Shown here: positions 20,593-30,775 of the stretch, piece after piece
Position numbering within the stretch: position 1 is the first letter of the stretch
Layout: each line of letters begins with the position of its first letter
Origin: Argyresthia goedartella
Taxonomy: Eukaryota; Arthropoda; Insecta; Lepidoptera; Argyresthiidae
Reading direction: 5' to 3'
NCBI GenBank assembly: GCA_949825045.1
Contig: OX463813.1
Span: 5,580,001 to 5,644,000 of the forward strand
Length of the DNA stretch: 64,000 bases
Position numbers and translations under genes: made by a program
The notes under the pieces: generated by a model
The model's database searches: none
What the model was told of the DNA's origin: nothing
What the model saw: the letters and a program-made list of their open reading frames with translations, nothing else

Positions 20593-20692
20593 GTAAGTTC
20601 TTCTGACTTAAAAAGAGTTTAGTGATATTTTTGTTAGTGATAAACCTTTGCACATTATTATTATTATTAATATAATATAAAACTCGTCGACA

Positions 20693-21115
20693 CGTGCAAC
20701 CTGCCCATTTTAACCTACGGCGCACAAACTTGGTCCTTGACCGAAGATCACAAGTCCAAACTCAAGGTTTCTCAGAGAGCGATGGAGCGCAGCATCTTGG
20801 GAGTAAAACGCAGAGACCGCATCAGAAACACCATACACATACCAAAACTGGCGTTGCTGATGTAGGCGTGGAAACCGCGAAACTCAAAAGGAACTGGGCC
20901 GTTCACGTGAGTCGAATGTACCCAGACAGATGAGCGAACATAGTCACTGACTGGGTGCCTTCAGACGGACACCGATGTAGGGGAATGCCCAGAAGGAAAT
21001 GGACGACCTGGATAGGTTCCAGTCAGATTGTGTCGGCATGACGACCGATAGGGATTTGTGGGTGCGATCAAGAGAGACCTTTGCCCAGCAGTGGGACAAA
21101 GAATAGGCTATGAAA
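20693..21115 (+). pseudogene. RTE-like non-LTR reverse transcriptase, C-terminal remnant
   Basis: Broken frames read PILTYGAQTWSLTEDHKSKL, then QRAMERSILGVKRRDR, later KLKRNWAVHVSRM, and finally a GRPRRKW-like segment ending in TFAQQWDK. This order (TYGAQTW, QRAMERSILG, W-A-GHV-RM, GRPRRRW, W-...-AQQW) is the standard C-terminus of RTE-clade insect retrotransposons. Several frameshifts and stops separate the pieces. Dead copy, 5'-truncated. Confidence 0.7.
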
Positions 21116-21638
21116 TATATACAGTCTGTTACCGGCATGTGGGCATTTATTAAAACTGATAATAACATGCTCCGTTAACAATCGTTTGCACGTATTAGTA
21201 AATCATAATTATGTTAATTAACTCCACAATTAAACTTTCTAAATTTGCAGCTTAAATGTAGTAGACGTATTGCCTAATAGTCGTAACTCATGTCGTTGAA
21301 TTACTTGGTACAAGGCATGTCGTGGTACGGGGGGAACTAGTGCAAAAATCAAAGTATATCTGTCAACTGTCGTGTTGATAGTAACTTGTCAAATTACCGT
21401 GCTTTACATTGCGGGCAATTAAAATTTTGTTTGAAAGTTAACAAACTCTGAAACTTAATTTATTAAGTAATTATTAATGTTATGGTTACGTTACAGACAC
21501 ACGTTATTTTAACGTTCTTAATTAAAGCCCAGCTGCTGGTAACACACTGTATATACATATAATGTTTTTTCAAAATTTTAGAAACAGTTTTTACCTATTG
21601 TATATTATAAACTAAAACTAAACTATAACTGCACTAAA
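21116..21638. other. intron, nothing recognised
   Basis: AT-rich intron-2 sequence with no recognised feature. Confidence 0.35.
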
Positions 21639-22070
21639 CTAATTAAAAATTTCCCTGAGTTCGCTGCCGGACGGGAGGGTGCCCAAGACGCTGGCACTGT
21701 TACCTCGCTGTATCGCAATACTGATGCGTTGAGCGAGGTAGGCGCCAGCTCTGCAGTCCCCTGACTCTTCGACGAGCCTCTTAGAGATGTCTTTGAGGAC
21801 TCTTCGAGCGTCAGGGCCCCACGGCCCAAGGTTCTCAAAGCCGAACGGCATAAACAAATAGTCGTCGCCGAGTGCGGCGTATTTGCGGCTTTTGAGACAC
21901 TCTGCTGCTGCCGCCGCAGCGCCGGCTGTGGCTGAGGTTGCCGAAAGGTGACACGGTGCCAGCGTATCTACGCAGGTCGCGTCCCATACTAGCGACCTCC
22001 CGCTCTGCCAGGGAATGAGCGTCATAACGTCCGGCCTCCTGCCATCGTCGCGTGCCAGCACATTGGGTTA
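21639..22070 (-). pseudogene. retroelement C-terminal nuclease-like segment
   Basis: An open minus-strand stretch of about 140 codons reads RRPDVMTLIPWQSGRSLVWD, then ATCVDTLAPCHLS, later LFMPFGFENLGPWGP and SIAIQRGNSASVLGTL. I recognise this as the end of a widespread but poorly named family of metazoan reverse-transcriptase proteins. The RPD...(L/V)VWD-T spacing resembles a PD-(D/E)XK restriction-like nuclease; that is an inference. A related but more decayed element lies at 50494-52330 on the other strand. The upstream part is lost where the RTE end and its TA-rich tail begin (22071-22087). Confidence 0.55.
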
Positions 22071-22084
22071 TACATACATATATA

Positions 22085-22270
22085 TTAGCCCATAACGTCC
22101 CACTGCTGGGCAAAAGCCTCCAACTTCCTCCACTCTTCTCGATTCTGAGCGGCCATCCACCAGTTCTTATGTAGCTCATCACCCCATCTCTTCCTGGGTC
22201 GGCCAAGCTTCCTCGTTGCATGTGTCGGAACCCATTTTGTGGTTCTGCAAGCCCAGCGAGCCATTCGAGC
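22085..22270 (-). pseudogene. RTE-like retrotransposon, extreme C-terminus
   Basis: The minus strand reads RMARWACRTTKW, then RKLGRPRKRWGDELHKNWW, then AAQNREEWRKLEAFAQQWDV and a stop at 22085. This is the characteristic RTE-clade C-terminus. A TA-rich tail (22071-22087) follows directly, as expected of RTE elements with almost no 3' UTR. 5'-truncated, inactive. Confidence 0.75.
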
Positions 22271-22600
22271 AATTTTGTACAAGTATTTTCCATTTTTATT
22301 TATCTTTTTATTGTTTTGTGTAAAAAAGATGAGATGGCATACAAAGAAGTAGAATCGGTTCTTCAAACTATGGCTTATATTTTTTCTGAATATGGCTGTT
22401 CCAGCCTGAAACCTTTTGATGCCTAAACTCTGGGACGTCCATTATTATTATCTACAGCCTGATCTTTGAACACTATGTTTACCATCTAATCACGTGTTCC
22501 TGAAGCCTTTTATCCCTTACAGACCAACTGTGCAGTTAGTCCGGGGAATTCCTTGGATATTCCAGAGTTTTTTAATACAATTATATAAAAAAAAACTCTC
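22271..22600. other. intron, nothing recognised
   Basis: AT-rich intron-2 sequence, no gene. Confidence 0.35.
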
Positions 22601-22602
22601 TC

Positions 22603-22918
22603 ACTGTTTTTGACAGCTGTAACTGTTTTGACTGGTGTCACTATTTTTGACAGGTATCACGATTTTTGACAGCTGTCAGATTTTTTGACACGTATAAACA
22701 ATTGAACTATGAGCTATGATAATGATAATTGAGCTATGACTATTTTCCGCAGTTGTTATTTTTGATATTTCTAGTTATTTTAAACACAAAATCAACATAA
22801 CCTTTATCTTTACTGTTTACTAATATTAATTTATGACACATGTCAAAAATAGTGGCGCCTTTCAAAAATAGTAACACCTGTCAAAAATAGTGACACCTAT
22901 CAAAATAATGACATAGTG
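22603..22918. repeat. two inverted arrays of a GACAGGTGTC-type repeat before exon 3
   Basis: On the left (22607-22695), ctatttttgacaggtatcac-type units repeat about four times with period near 20. On the right (22836-22915), the reverse-complement form (acacctgtcaaaaatagtg) repeats about four times. About 140 bp of AT-rich sequence lies between. The right array ends about 20 bases before the exon 3 acceptor, so the pre-mRNA could fold into a long stem next to the splice site. Confidence 0.8.
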
Positions 22919-22936
22919 CCTCATCTGTCTCCACAG

Positions 22937-23068
22937 GTGGCTGGGTGACCACGTCCAACATAACCGTGGTGGTGGAGCCGAACCGTCGCTCCATCGTCGT
23001 GGTGTGCCATGGTATCAACGGACAGCTGACCGAGAACGTCGTGGCTACACACACTATCAATGTTCTTT
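22937..23068 (+). CDS. nephrin-like Ig protein, internal exon 3 (second half of an Ig domain)
   Basis: Exon of 132 nt between acceptor tgtctccacag and donor gtaagt, phase 1 at both ends. It continues exon 2 as SPEGGWVTTSNITVVVEPNR, then SIVVVCHGINGQLTENVV, then THTINVL. The cysteine of VVVCHG is the F-strand partner of the exon 2 cysteine and closes the domain. NIT is a glycosylation sequon. The last base joins exon 4 to give NVLYPPSAP. The CHG-N-QLTENVV-THT-NVLYPP string is strongly nephrin/sns/hbs-like. With exon 2 it forms one complete Ig module of 300 nt. Confidence 0.85.
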
Positions 23069-23384
23069 GTAAGTCTTAGAGTTAAGTTTCTTCTTCCTAA
23101 AGTATTCATTTATTTAGTGATTGCTCTCTCGTTTCTACATCACAAAGAAGGCAGCCTGAGCAGCCATTGAACTGCCTCTTCGCATGATTATGGCGGCTTT
23201 AGCGCGGATTGCTCCCCTCCCTCAAATATGGCGAGGGGGGTGATGGCTGGTGCGCGAGTCTCGTAAACAGCTAGGTGCTGCTTGGGGGGAATGGTCCAGT
23301 CTGGTTTCTCATAAGTTATGTTCATTACAGCTTGTCTTTGTTCTTATTTATTTATTTTGTTAGATTGTTATTTTGAGATATCTT
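23069..23384. other. start of intron 3, nothing recognised
   Basis: Contains a moderately GC-rich patch (23145-23290) without a supported coding frame. Confidence 0.35.
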
Positions 23385-23580
23385 ATTGGCACTTATGGAT
23401 ACGATGTTATAATATTGTCATTAGATTAGATACTTTTTATATGGTACATTGTGTAATAAAAAACTATATATATGACAAAAATTGAAAAAAATTAAATCCC
23501 CGTAGAGTTTCTTGGTGCTATCTTCTCTGGCGGGCGTATTTCCGAAGCACTGGTAGAGTTAATGGAGTTTCTTTTTCCTG
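23385..23580 (+). repeat. retrotransposon 3' end (same family as 8000-8196)
   Basis: It shares gatacgatgttataatattg, cgtagagtttcttggtgcta and ggcgtatttccgaagcactg with 8000-8196. The tail here is a short pyrimidine run rather than the CCCTTT array. Confidence 0.6.
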
Positions 23581-23754
23581 TGCGAGATTCAGCCATGAAT
23601 CACCACTTGAAGCAAACATTTCCTTTTTCAAACTCAAACCACAATCAGTTATGTACTCATTAGTTGATTAGTTGATCAAATTTTTTTTTTATCATGTATT
23701 TGAGACTAAGTAAATAATTGACTTGTAACAGTGCATTATTTTGCCTACTGGCAA

Positions 23755-24050
23755 TAAATGATTTGATTTTTGAATTACCGGATAGTCGTCCGTAAGGTGA
23801 GCCATGCTCTGAATGGCTCCGCAGGAGCACAAAGGATTGTCTTTGTACCCCTACCTGTACATTCAGTCGTAGCAGCAGCCCTGGCCACTCCGGAGGCACT
23901 CAGCTTGGTCCAGCAGTTGCGTGAAAGGTTGAGCCGTAAGACTTTTCGTTCGGGGTTTCTTACGAATTGGTCTTTATCACGCTCACCCAACATTGGTAAG
24001 GGAATCTTCTCTATAGCGCTGATCTTCAAGATCCCGTGAGATCCCGTCAA
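23755..24050 (-). pseudogene. non-LTR reverse transcriptase, C-terminal Cys/His remnant
   Basis: Read on the minus strand in two frames, the region gives an ANCWTKLSASG-like stretch followed by LCSCGAIQSMAHLTDDYPVI. The C-x-CG...T/S-x-H....C/Y arrangement is the C-terminal Cys/His motif common in insect Jockey/R1-type polyproteins. The frame is broken between the halves. It adjoins the 190-bp repeat at 24060-24245. Confidence 0.5.
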
Positions 24051-24059
24051 CTTAATGAT

Positions 24060-24245
24060 ATCATCAAACAGTTCAATGAGAATGTAGTAGCTATTTCGCT
24101 AGAAACCCCAATATTCCAAATTAATTTGTAATACCGTGGGAAAGAATGAATCATATTTCATATTCTTTTATTTCCGTAAAAATTAAGCAATATACATGAA
24201 AATACTACAAGTACTTATATTAAATTACATCAACCAATTATTCGA
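24060..24245 (-). repeat. 190-bp repeat, right copy of inverted pair
   Basis: It matches the reverse complement of 19904-20096 over its whole length, with a few substitutions and small indels (for example atcatcaaacagttcaatga here against tcattgaactgtttgatgat there). Confidence 0.75.
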
Positions 24246-24600
24246 CCTGATTGCGGGTTCTTGCCACCTAAACTAAGCTAAAAGAAACCTGTAATAAAGG
24301 CGACAATCACTATTCCATTATTTTATATGCTTGGTTGACAATTATCCAATGAGTTATTAAATAAATAAAGATATTCACAAAAATAAAATAAAAATTATAA
24401 CAGTAATAATTGATTCAACTAGTCCAGTCATAATACTTAATGTAATTAATCATGGGATCGTATGTGTACGCTTAAAAAAATAGCTACTTGGAGCACGAGC
24501 TCCCTTCTTTTGTATATTACAACCTTTGCAATCACACCAACTAATCAACTTACCGTTACGCAATACCATCACGCTACCTCCATACGGGGGTAGACAGGAA
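24246..24600. other. intron, nothing recognised
   Basis: AT-rich sequence with no recognised feature. Confidence 0.35.
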
Positions 24601-24891
24601 TTACGTCGGAATTACAGACAATTTACATCCTTCGACGGCACTCAGTTTAATCCTGTTCAAAGTTGTCAAACGTGTTCGTCTCCGCAAAGTATGGACTTCG
24701 CCTGATGCCCTGAGTGCTGCTTTAATAAACTGCCACTTATGTCGTGCTGTGATTTCCTGAGCGGGAAACAGTGGAAGCGGGACTTTGAGTAGCTTTAAGT
24801 TATCGGTGCTATGTGCATCCCGAGAGTCGTATAATTTTCTAGAATCTCTAGTTTCGTTTCTCAGTTTCCGTGTGAATGTAGCTGATTGCAT
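24601..24891 (-). pseudogene. possible Jockey/CR1-like C-terminal fragment
   Basis: An open minus-strand frame of 96 codons includes YDSRDAHSTDNLKLLKVPLP then HKWQFIKAALRAS. The RDAHSTDNLKL...P motif followed by W-x-x-(L/I)....R resembles the end of many insect non-LTR reverse transcriptases. The match is short and partly degenerate, so I hold it loosely. Confidence 0.35.
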
Positions 24892-25489
24892 AATTATTGT
24901 GCGATAATTTTTATTACAGTAACTGACTAGATATTGTGGTCTGAATGGTTAAGATAAATGTGGGTAGTGTACGATGGACTCTTAAGAGGCTTATGGGGTT
25001 AATTATTTTTGCTTGAGGCTGTGGTCTGGAATACTAATAGTCTGTTTAATTTTTATGACTTCCACGTATTCAGATTGGTGTGATTTACCCAATGTTAGTC
25101 GGTATATATCGGGTAAGTTAGAAAAACTTAAAAAGATTACAATTTTATCTAATTGACATATTTTTACCTCTTAAAATTAATTTCATAAAATATGTGTACC
25201 TAGTAAATACGCGTGCGGCCGTGTCTGCCGCTCCAGAATCGAACTGTATAGTCACGAGCGCAGCTGTACATCGGAAGCTGCTTAAATCATCTGTTACAGA
25301 TGTTATTGGTATTATGATGATCCAGGAAGCATTTATTCGATGGATAACTTGGCATACAACTATTATATATTTGCCAATGTCAAAATATACTAATATGCTT
25401 TTGATTCAGAATGTTTCTAAATGAAGTTTAGGAAAATAATCTTATCTTTAACATTTAACAACATAATCAATTACATATCATACACATAC
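24892..25489. other. intron, nothing recognised
   Basis: AT-rich sequence. The plus-strand frame at 25194-25424 has no recognisable domain. Confidence 0.35.
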
Positions 25490-25550
25490 ATTGCGTCTGG
25501 CGGTCTGGCCCCACCATAGGATACCCAGTGGGAACCAGATACTTCGACGC
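25490..25550 (-). repeat. SINE family B fragment
   Basis: The inverted body motif (ggccccaccataggataccc, gggaaccagatacttcgac) is present without head or tail. Confidence 0.45.
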
Positions 25551-25904
25551 CACAAAAAATAAAAACAATTTTTTCCTTTGCTTTACAAACAAGAATGTGG
25601 TTGGCTGGAAGAGATCTCTTGTTAGACAAAAAGCTCGACCTTGTACACTATTTATACGTCATTACCATTTCTATATGTTTTTGGTGTCCAATACAGAAAT
25701 TATGAATTATTATGAAAGTTTCCCAAGTCCACACAGATCCAAGTCTCACTAAATGTCCACCTGTCATCATTACAAACCAGTACGCAGGCGCGAGCAACCA
25801 TACTGTCAAGTACTTATTACCTCTGCACCTCACCAGAATACGATAGCTCTAGAGCATCTTATTGCCGTCACGAATCCAGGTGCACAGATGTTGTGAACTT
25901 GCTG

Positions 25905-26150
25905 GTATGTTTTTAGGGTTCCGTAGCTGAAGGGTGCCACACGGGACCATAAAATAGCGACCTCTGTGGCGTAGGCGTTTGAGGTTCTGCCTCCAAAGCG
26001 CGTACCGGGTTCGAATCCCAAAAAAACTGGTATCATAATATAAATAAATGTTATGTTATATTAATATGCCAACTGCCAAGTAACTTCTAGTTTGGGGTTA
26101 GATAAATATGTGTAAATGGTGTCCAAGGTATTATTATTATTATCATTATT
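25905..26150 (+). repeat. composite: GGGTTCCGT start, tRNA-like SINE head, SINE A tail
   Basis: tagggttccgtagctgaagg (25914) is the start of the GGGTTCCGT family. A tRNA-like head (gacctctgtggcgtaggcg, ccgggttcgaatccc) follows at 25958-26020. A SINE A 3' end (ctagtttggggttagataaa, ggtattattatt) closes the block at 26085-26147. Confidence 0.5.
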
Positions 26151-26447
26151 AACTTGTCCAATAAGCGAGCGTTAGGTGTGGTGAGTGAGGTGAGCACGTA
26201 CCACTCGATAGTATACGTACAGAGCACAACCTAAAACCCAAATTTGAATGTTTTTTTTTCCCGGATGGGAACGGGCTCATATATATCAGTAATGACCGTA
26301 TAATAATAATATAATATAATAATAATTTATTCAGTAAGACATGTAGGTACATAGTTATATGGCTCCCTGTCTCCTAAACTAGGTTCATCACCTGTATTTC
26401 AGGGGGCAGGCCTCTTCCATTATTTGATCCTTTACCTTAATAAACTA
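26151..26447. other. intron, nothing recognised
   Basis: AT-rich sequence with a short ATA/TAA-rich run at 26300-26325. Confidence 0.35.
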
Positions 26448-26530
26448 CTGTTTATCTTATGCCTCGGCTGTCCGTCCGTCCGTCTGGCCGTCAGCGGGCT
26501 TTATCTGATATACCGTAATAGCTATAGAGT
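26448..26530 (+). repeat. GGGTTCCGT-family middle fragment with (CCGT)n
   Basis: gcctcggctgtccgtccgtc then gggctttatctgatata are typical of the CCGT-repeat portion of this family. Confidence 0.5.
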
Positions 26531-26543
26531 ATTACGGTATATC

Positions 26544-27115
26544 TGTCGCAGTAAGTTAGTTAAATCAGACACTTAACTAACACCCTAGACCGTTAGTTAA
26601 ATGCCGACGTTTAACCAATTCGCTTAAGTTCCATAGGACAAGTGAGTGAACGAAACGTTTAAAGAGTCGTCTAAACGTTCTTAAGCAACAAGACATATTC
26701 AATATAAATACACTTAAGTACACATAAGAATGTTTTATGTGTACTTAAGTTTATGTTTTAAGTACCTATTTTTTGTTGTTCTTACACGTTCAACCTAACA
26801 CGAAGGATAAAGGGGGCTTCGCCTCGCTCACCCCCTTTACCCTTCATCTAAGCTACCGCAATGTTTTGCCCTGATATAAGCTGTGAAAATCAGTAGTGAA
26901 AAGATAAACTATGAAAGTAATCAGCTGTTGTCGTGACGCCATCTTTTTTTTACATTATTTAACCAACACGCCGGCTTTCGGTAAGACAGATTTGTTAAAC
27001 GTTTACGACGATGCTTTATTTAAATCAAAATGCTAGTGACTTGGTCAAACGTCGGTCTTTAATTAACGGTCCAGGGTGTTAGTTAAGTGTCTAATTCAAC
27101 CAACTGACTGCGACA
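26544..27115 (+). mobile_element. hairpin-core MITE, class II ends, complete
   Basis: Long inverted ends of about 80 bp begin tgtcgcagtaagttagttaa and close with the inverted match ending ttcaaccaactgactgcgaca. A 4-bp duplication, tatc, flanks both sides (26540-26543 and 27116-27119). The centre holds the shared core: ttgttgttcttacacgttca, then acacgaaggataaagggggc, ttcgcctcgctcacccccttta and ccgcaatgttttgccctgat. Non-coding, 572 bp. A left-end fragment of the same class lies at 32770-32915. Confidence 0.75.
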
Positions 27116-27169
27116 TATCTTTAACATATATATGGTATTTTAAATTATTGTAGATTTTTTTAAAAAGGT

Positions 27170-27390
27170 GCTAGATAAATAAAAAAAAAAATTGAAGGAA
27201 CCACCTCTGAAGTATGCCCAATCAAAACAATAATCATCAAAATCGATTCATAATTGACGGAAATTTCGCGAAACAAACATTAAAAAAGCAGTCGAATTGA
27301 GAACCCTCTTTTTATTGTACTATGTTACGGAAACCTTCATGTGTGCGATCCGAGTCGCTCTTGACCGGTTGTTATTCATAGCAAATGTTT
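27170..27390 (+). repeat. dispersed repeat plus GGGTTCCGT 3' end
   Basis: The dispersed repeat (ccacctctgaagtatgccca, aaaatcgattcataattgac, cgcgaaacaaac) also occurs at 35860-36010 and, inverted, at 37430-37640. The closing gcgatccgagtcgctcttga is a variant of the GGGTTCCGT 3' end. Confidence 0.5.
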
Positions 27391-27504
27391 CTACTTCTCG
27401 GTACAATGTCCTTTGGCAAGTGTTTTTCTGAGACTTTGTTGATATCTCGTTTTTGATGTGGTACTAAGACGTACCGTGCCAACCTCTTGTAAAGAAAAAT
27501 ATAA

Positions 27505-27700
27505 TATTAATAAATGTAGCCCATTAACGTCCCCACCGGCGGGCACAGGCCTTAAACCGCATATGAGCAGGGGCACAGGCATTAACCCGGATACGAGTAG
27601 GATTAAGCCATACTCCACCACGCTGGCTCAGTACGAGTTGATTGTACGACCACTGCAACGTAGCGATAGTATCGTGGACCAAACTCAACTGACTCCAAAA
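27505..27700 (-). repeat. SINE family C, body only
   Basis: It has the family body in minus orientation (tagcccattaacgtccccac, attaagccatactccaccac) with an internal partial duplication of the gcacaggc block. The tRNA-like head is missing. Confidence 0.7.
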
Positions 27701-27784
27701 CTCGATGTGAACCATAATTCGAGTAAGACGTAGTAAGGATATTTATTCGGCTCGTAGCAAAAAACTCGTGAAGTCAGTCTTCCT

Positions 27785-28750
27785 AAATACTAGTTTATGT
27801 GACTGATTCATAATGCCTATTTATGTACAGTTACATACACTAGTTTATCCAATTCCAATTCCAATTCCAAATGTCTTTATTACTGTAGATATTTACATAT
27901 ACTTAGCAATCGTAATTTTTTGCCACTTCACTACATTGGACCACTGTGGGAGAAGAAGGGCGTAGAAACTTCCACAGATTGATTTTTATATCTCTTTTAA
28001 AAATTGGTTGTGCTTAACTTATACAAATATTACAATATCAGTTAATAAGCAGGAATAAACAATTACAAAATCATTAACAGCAAGGTCTGTGTTGAGCCAG
28101 ATTAACCCCATACAGTCCCGTTATTTCAGTAATCTTAAATATTGTATAATCCCTCTTTCGACAAAGTCGCTTTAACATTAAATTGCTCAAATGGCAATTT
28201 CAAGATCTCCAGAGGTATCTTGTTGTAGTAGAGAATGCATTGACCCTTGAAAGAATTGCTAACCTTCGCGAGTCTAAACCGGGGCGCAAGTAGTCTGTGA
28301 TTATTTCTCAGGTTAACATTACAGCTATCGCTAAGTTTTGAAAATGTTGTAAGGTTCTTGCATACATACATTATATTTTCGAAAATAAATTGACTAGCTA
28401 CAGTTAGTATGTTAATTTCTTTAAAAAGCTCTTACGGAGTCTGTGCGTTTTAAATTATAATCTACACACATATCATAAGCTCTCTTTGATGTGTTCAGGA
28501 ACCGCATGTTCGACCGGCATGGTGGCATTGATCATTGCTCGGCACTTGTTTAGCTTGTTCAGTAGTACCAACTTCACAGAGAAACTAGGGGCGGTACGCA
28601 GGCAGGCGTCGGCGTTCGAAATTTGAATGTCATAATTTGTCAAATAAGAAATGAGTTTTTACCAAGTAGTATAACATTATGCTGGTCGTAACGTGCGGTT
28701 TTTGGACGCAGTAAAGAGGGTTAACAATACGTGTGTATAGGTAGATAAAA
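27785..28750. mobile_element. inverted-repeat element interrupted by a LINE fragment
   Basis: The left part (27785-27848, tagtttatgtgactgattca, cagttacatacactag) and right part (28455-28750, ctacacacatatcataagct, tgtcataatttg) form the repeat seen uninterrupted at 16822-17222. The LINE inserted between gtttatc and atctacacac, leaving about 3 bp of target duplication (atc). Confidence 0.6.
27849..28454 (-). pseudogene. non-LTR retrotransposon 3' fragment with (GGAATT)n tail
   Basis: The minus strand encodes the end of a reverse-transcriptase ORF (RELFKEIN-like, then YVCKNLTTFSKLSDSCNVNL and YYNKIPLEILKLPFEQF), followed by a 3' UTR and a ttggaattggaattgg tail. It is closely related to the copy at 44514-45230. 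A small deletion before the end (LPFEQFNVKATL against FEQFKKHVKATL) and stops make it inactive. It is 5'-truncated at 28454. Confidence 0.75.
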
Positions 28751-29214
28751 AATATAAATGTCTTTCTAGGCACCTTCTATGATCTTCCCTTCTTGATGAA
28801 AAAAATGTTTCATTCCACTCTCTGAGTTCCTCGCTCTGTCGATGCTTAGCAAATAATGATATCATCTAAATAGATGACGGCTCAACATGATAATATCCTC
28901 GCTTCGTCCCCCAACGCTAGGCGATACATGACCCCGTGAAACCACTAACTATTCGAGGAGAGTTGACGAAATGAGATTTCTCTAAACCTGTGTTTCTCGT
29001 ACTTGTAGTTTACTTTGAGTCACCTGTGGCTGAGAACTTATCTGTGATTCAGGGAGTCAGTAGCCTGAGTTACTAATCGGTTTAGTTATTTTCCAGTATA
29101 GTGCTTCAAGCCGCGGAACTCAACTTCCACGCGTGTCACTTACACAAACGCATTTTTCTGCTTGAACGAAAATCACAATATGCAGAGCGCCATAAGCCAC
29201 AGTCGATATAAACA
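28751..29214. other. intron, nothing recognised
   Basis: No supported gene; the short minus frame at 28677-28865 has no recognisable domain. Confidence 0.35.
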
Positions 29215-29395
29215 TAAACGTTTATATACAGGCACATACATTGTTTCTGGCACCACACTAGGATGTCCTTCGTCGTGGGCACCAGAAACAGCGACATCAC
29301 ACACATATAAACATCCAAGACCTGTTTTTTTTTCTTTATCTCCAGCCTGGGATCGAACCCCGCACCTCTCGCATACTAGGCAGAGCCACACCCGC
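29215..29395 (-). repeat. SINE family B, full-length
   Basis: In minus orientation, the head (ccatgcgagaggt-type, here gcacctctcgcatactaggc in plus sense) and B box complement (gggatcgaaccccgcacctc) are followed by the whole body up to gcacatacattgtttctggc. Confidence 0.75.
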
Positions 29396-29489
29396 AGCGG
29401 ATGTTGCGGATGTATTCATCTCTACGGACGGTCATTTAACGGCGATGGAAAACTTCATATTTCTACGGCTACGGCGATGGGCTAGCCCC

Positions 29490-29600
29490 CTGTGACGCTA
29501 AATGGAATCCCGAATAACTGTCTAAACGTAGGCACAACTGTCCCTCTGCCAACCCATATGGGAAAAGGCGTGATGGTTTGTTTTTTAGGGTTCCGTACTT
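29490..29600 (+). repeat. SINE D fragment and GGGTTCCGT start
   Basis: cctctgccaacccatatggg then aaaaggcgtgatg is the 3' part of SINE D. ttagggttccgtacttaaaa at 29586 opens a GGGTTCCGT fragment. Confidence 0.45.
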
Positions 29601-29840
29601 AAAAAGCTAAAAAAAAAAAAGTTTTAATACAGTTAAATGCACAACACTACAGACAATGTCCAATTCATTGTACACATACAAATATACAAATAACATATAT
29701 ACACTTCCATTTAAATCATAACAAGTTATAGTATTTTACATGTCAGTTCAAAAAATGTCAATAATAATAATAATAATTCAAAAATAAAAATGTCATTGCA
29801 CTCATTTGGAATTATACATTAATTACATGACACAACCCTG

Positions 29841-30128
29841 TCACACATTCCCCTCGCAGAACCTTCCACATTCTCGCACAATATGCCTCCATGCATCACC
29901 AAAAAGATCAGTCAGTGGTGCTGCAGCCAACAGAGCGTTGAGACTGTCCCGCGCCCTCACCAGTGGAGACTGCTGGCGCGCCACCGTGCGGTGCGTGCCG
30001 TCCGCTAACAGCTGGTGCATGCGCGCGCGGAGATATTTATCGGGCACGAATAGCGCGCATACCGTACCGAGAAGCGACACAGTCACTGTCGCCTCGCAAC
30101 AATCGACACACAGTCCGAAGCTGCTCGG
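29841..30128 (-). CDS. coding-like segment of unknown identity (about 95 codons)
   Basis: A minus-strand open stretch ends at a stop at 29841. It reads VTPSSFGLCVDCCEATVTVS, then FVPDKYLRARMHQLLADG, later VRARDSLNALLAAAPLTDLF and WRHIVRECGRFCEG. It is GC-rich with coding-like composition, unlike neighbouring intron, and has no ATG before the upstream stop, so it looks like the last part of a longer protein or a terminal exon. I do not recognise the domain. It could be a mobile-element polyprotein end or an antisense nested gene's exon. Confidence 0.35.
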   Translation of the reverse strand, partial: PSSFGLCVDCCEATVTVSLLGTVCALFVPDKYLRARMHQLLADGTHRTVARQQSPLVRARDSLNALLAAAPLTDLFGDAWRHIVRECGRFCEGNV

Positions 30129-30149
30129 TGTTACGTCTGACCTCTAGTG

Positions 30150-30775
30150 AGTTGTATCCGAGAAGACACCCTTATAGGATTACTCGCGTGTCTGTCGTCC
30201 GTCTGTCTGTCACAGGCACTTTTCTCAGGAACTATAATAGTCTTGAAATTTTCTGCAAAAATACTTATCCTGATAACCGCAACATAATTCAAGTCTAATA
30301 TGAGTCTACAAAAAAATGGAGGGGAAAAATTACTTAACGGAAAAAAACACCATAATAAGTCATGTAAGGTATCGTTGAAAAGGGCTCTTTATAAACTTTT
30401 CATATATATATATTTTTTTATTTAAGTTATGATTACTTCAGAAGTTACGATCCAAAAATTGCAAAAAATCACCATTCCTCCCCGCTTATCTCCGAAAATA
30501 CAGAGTCTAAAATTGTGAAAAAAAAACAAAATATAAAACTTAAGTCAAAGACTACAGGAAAACGTATCCGAAAGTGCCAAGGTATTAAAATTATCTGTAA
30601 ACCGCACACAAAGTTGTAAATGCACCGGGCTACGTACATGGAGTATGAAAATAGCCGCCACCAACAACTTTTTAAACAACATTTTGCCATGTCAAATCCA
30701 AACTATTCACGCCCTACCACACCTACCATTGTAAAGTGGTGCGGAACCCTTGACCGGTTTTTATCAAAGCTCCCT
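30150..30775 (+). repeat. GGGTTCCGT-family copy, diverged
   Basis: It starts with acccttataggattactcg and ccgtccgtctgtctgtcaca and includes tttctcaggaactataatag. It ends with gcggaacccttgaccggttt at 30740-30765. The middle includes the segment also seen at 43430-43620 (cgggctacgtacatggagta). Confidence 0.55.

Noticed and set aside
20145..20725. Minus-strand frames of 116 and 136 codons over exon 2
   Set aside because: They are antisense to the Ig exon and the adjoining SINE. The plus-strand exon has proper splice sites and a conserved domain.
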